64,000 bases of DNA, taken from contig NZ_ABLD01000024.1 in assembly GCF_000172415.1 (NCBI RefSeq), positions 40,643 through 104,642 on the forward strand. The letters are read 5' to 3'. The stretch is from Paraburkholderia graminis C4D1M. Lineage in GTDB: Bacteria; Pseudomonadota; Gammaproteobacteria; Burkholderiales; Burkholderiaceae. Made by a program: the position numbers and the translations under genes. This document shows, piece after piece, positions 62,221-64,000 of the stretch; positions within the stretch are counted from its first letter, which is position 1, and the number at the start of each line of letters is the position of its first letter. Below the pieces are notes generated by a model that worked only from the letters and a program-made list of their open reading frames with translations, did no database searches and was not told the origin of the DNA.

Positions 62221-63012
62221 ATGGACCTGAACCTGAAAGGCAAACTCGCGCTGGTTAGCGGAAGCACGGCCGGCATCGGCCTCGCTATCGCAAGCACATT
62301 GGCGCAGGAAGGCGCTCGTGTGATCGTCAATGGCCGCTCGCAGTCGTCGGTGGATGAAGTGGTCGCTCAACTGAAAGCGGACACCGGCGGCGACGTGCTT
62401 GGATTCGCTGGCGACCTCAGCACGGCCGCCGCAGCCGACGAACTCGCGCGACGCTATCCCGCTGTCGAAATTCTGGTCAATAACCTGGGCATTTTCGAGC
62501 CGAAGCCGTTTGAAGAGATTCCCGACGCGGACTGGCAGCGTTTCTTCGACGTCAATGTGCTGAGCGGCGTACGCCTTGCGCGCCTGTATCTGCCCGCGAT
62601 GAAGCAGGCGAACTGGGGGCGCATTATTTTCATTTCGAGCGAAAGCGGCGTGCAGATTCCCGCCGAAATGATCCACTACGGCGTGACGAAAACCGCGCAG
62701 CTCGCGGTCTCGCGCGGGCTGGCCGAAGCCGTCGCGGGCACCGGCATTACGGTCAACAGCGTGCTGCCGGGGCCGACCAAATCGCGCGGCGTGGGCGAAT
62801 TCGTGGAGACGCTCGCGAAGGCCGACGGCAAATCGTTCGAAGCATTCGAGAAGGAGTTCTTCGAGAAGGTGCGTCCCACATCGCTCATCAAGCGATTCGG
62901 TTCGCCGCAGGAAATCGCGTCCCTCGTCGCGTATATCGCCAGTCCGCTTGCGTCGGCCACGACCGGCGCTTCGTTGCGCGCCGATGGGGGCGTCATCAAG
63001 AGCGCGTTCTAG
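62221..63012 (+). CDS. SDR family oxidoreductase
   Basis: 263 residues. Cofactor motif GSTAGIG (13-19), NNLGIFE and the YGVTK active site are intact; the C-terminal FGSPQEIASLVAYIASPLASATTGASLRADGGVIKS is typical of classical SDRs. It starts 34 bp past the terminator hairpin. Role in tartrate metabolism is possible but unproven. Confidence 0.87.
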   Translation: MDLNLKGKLALVSGSTAGIGLAIASTLAQEGARVIVNGRSQSSVDEVVAQLKADTGGDVLGFAGDLSTAAAADELARRYPAVEILVNNLGIFEPKPFEEIPDADWQRFFDVNVLSGVRLARLYLPAMKQANWGRIIFISSESGVQIPAEMIHYGVTKTAQLAVSRGLAEAVAGTGITVNSVLPGPTKSRGVGEFVETLAKADGKSFEAFEKEFFEKVRPTSLIKRFGSPQEIASLVAYIASPLASATTGASLRADGGVIKSAF

Positions 63013-63078
63013 ACGACAGATGGCCGGCATCGCGCCGGCCTCTGCACACTTCGACTTGGCGATTCGCGGCGGAACATG

Positions 63079-64000
63079 TCACGCGCTGTGGACGGCATCG
63101 ACCGCATCGAGCACCAGTCCAAAGAACTCGTTGGCGGCAGCCGGATTCAACCAGCGGACCACAACGGTCATGCGTCGCTCGGGCTCGATCCACGTAAAGG
63201 AACTGCCCGCGCCGACGCCGAAATAGCTCGATGCCGGCACGCTCGGAAACACCTTGCGGTCCGTATTGAGCCACACGAGATAGCCGTAAAACGGCGCGAT
63301 CGCGCAAGGCGTGCGCATGCGCGCGATCCATTCGCGCGACAGAACACGGCGGCCGTTCGCGACGCCTTCGTCGAGCAGCATCTGCGCGACCTTGAGTTGA
63401 TCGTTTGCGCTCACCGACATGCCGCCGCCCCAATGCGTGCCGCCCGGCACCGATTGCATGCGCCGTCCGTCTATCTCGACCCATGCGTTGTCATAGCCGA
63501 CCCATTGCCAGTTTTCGCTGGCGCCGGCCGGGCGCATGAGGGCTTCGCGAAAGACCTCGGGCAACGGTCGACGAAACAGATGAAGCAGCGCGAGCGACAA
63601 CTGGTTGATCCGCACGTCGTTGTATTCCCAGTACGTGCCGGGACGCTGCAACGGACGCAAGTCGCCCTTCTTGCCATCCGGCGGTGCGGCGAAGTTAACG
63701 GCGCGATAGTGATCGGCCTGGTCGGACAAACCGAAATAGGTGCCTTGCCACTCGCTGGTTTGCTGAAGCAGTTGCGCCCAGGTGACGGCTGCGTTGTGCT
63801 CGTCGTCGAAACCGATGTTCGGCACGCGCAGACGCACGGGCTCGTCCACATCGGGCAGCAAGCCGCGATCGTGCGCGACGCCTGCGAGCAACGCGAGGTA
63901 CATCTTCGCGACGCTGAAGGTCAGGTCCGCGCGATCGGGTTCGCCCCAGGTGGTCAGCACACGGCCGTCGACGGCGATCGCGCCCGACACCGCCCGCGAT
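63079..64000 (-). CDS. Beta-lactamase-family serine hydrolase, 5' truncated
   Basis: The frame runs off the right edge (no start codon in the window; the earliest in-frame codons read SRA before VSGAIAVDGR). SVAK is the SxxK nucleophile motif; YNDVRINQLSLALLHLF supplies the Tyr motif and HWGGGMSVSANDQLKVAQMLLDEG the C-terminal region. Members are penicillin-binding/esterase-like hydrolases, often not true beta-lactamases. Convergent with the SDR gene. Confidence 0.8.
   Translation of the reverse strand, partial: SRAVSGAIAVDGRVLTTWGEPDRADLTFSVAKMYLALLAGVAHDRGLLPDVDEPVRLRVPNIGFDDEHNAAVTWAQLLQQTSEWQGTYFGLSDQADHYRAVNFAAPPDGKKGDLRPLQRPGTYWEYNDVRINQLSLALLHLFRRPLPEVFREALMRPAGASENWQWVGYDNAWVEIDGRRMQSVPGGTHWGGGMSVSANDQLKVAQMLLDEGVANGRRVLSREWIARMRTPCAIAPFYGYLVWLNTDRKVFPSVPASSYFGVGAGSSFTWIEPERRMTVVVRWLNPAAANEFFGLVLDAVDAVHSA

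Overview
The window is GC-rich DNA (low to mid 60s % G+C by eye) densely packed with genes that look like a Burkholderiaceae chromosome, most likely Paraburkholderia, Caballeronia or a close relative. Pointers are the DUF3460 and DUF4142 small proteins, the DUF3300/DUF2950 pair, the PqiA/PqiB operon, a BoxR-type regulator and many paralogous SDR, LysR and AraC genes. I see no rRNA, tRNA, CRISPR array, insertion sequence or prophage. The genus is an inference from gene content only.

Layout. 1-11.5 kb is envelope and housekeeping: the 5' end of pqiB, a pqiA split into two genes, DUF2950 and DUF3300 proteins, glycine-zipper proteins, a DedA-PAP2-LssY fusion, OsmC, an Lrp/AsnC regulator beside a LysE exporter, and DUF1993. 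11.8-15.1 kb holds a kumamolisin-type S53 peptidase followed by an S10 carboxypeptidase. 15.2-23.2 kb has small exported proteins, an RRM-like protein, nadE, a degenerate UbiB-family protein, a hybrid histidine kinase, and an AraC/DUF2000 pair. 23.3-33.7 kb is a catabolic island: thiolase and SDR on the minus strand, then on the plus strand an AraC-type regulator, a tannase/MHETase-family lipoprotein, an aromatic-acid:H+ symporter, a nitroreductase, an acyl-CoA ligase and an MDR reductase. 33.7-48.9 kb alternates four short-chain dehydrogenases, each facing its own regulator (TetR, HxlR, AraC, AraC), with an acyltransferase and a complete sugar ABC importer plus Zn dehydrogenase under a FadR-type regulator that has three visible operator copies. 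49-51.2 kb is a group of small lipoproteins and DUF proteins. 51.3-64 kb is organic-acid metabolism: a citrate-type MHS symporter, an orphan binding protein, a BoxR-like/LysR/DctA overlapping operon, a frameshifted aromatic-acid transporter, and a D-tartrate module (LysR, D-tartrate dehydratase, DctA-type transporter) followed by an SDR and a truncated beta-lactamase-family gene.

How it fits together. The window reads as an accessory catabolic region of a soil or plant-associated bacterium. The best candidate for an undescribed system is the 23.3-33.7 kb island: an exported ester hydrolase lacking the usual CS-D-HC cysteines, an importer for the released acid, a CoA ligase, and dehydrogenase and thiolase steps, with redox enzymes of unknown role. 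The D-tartrate module is the most confidently assigned pathway. Other points of interest are a UbiB homologue without kinase motifs, a PAP2 domain without its motif-3 His, and several repeated operator sequences in divergent promoters.
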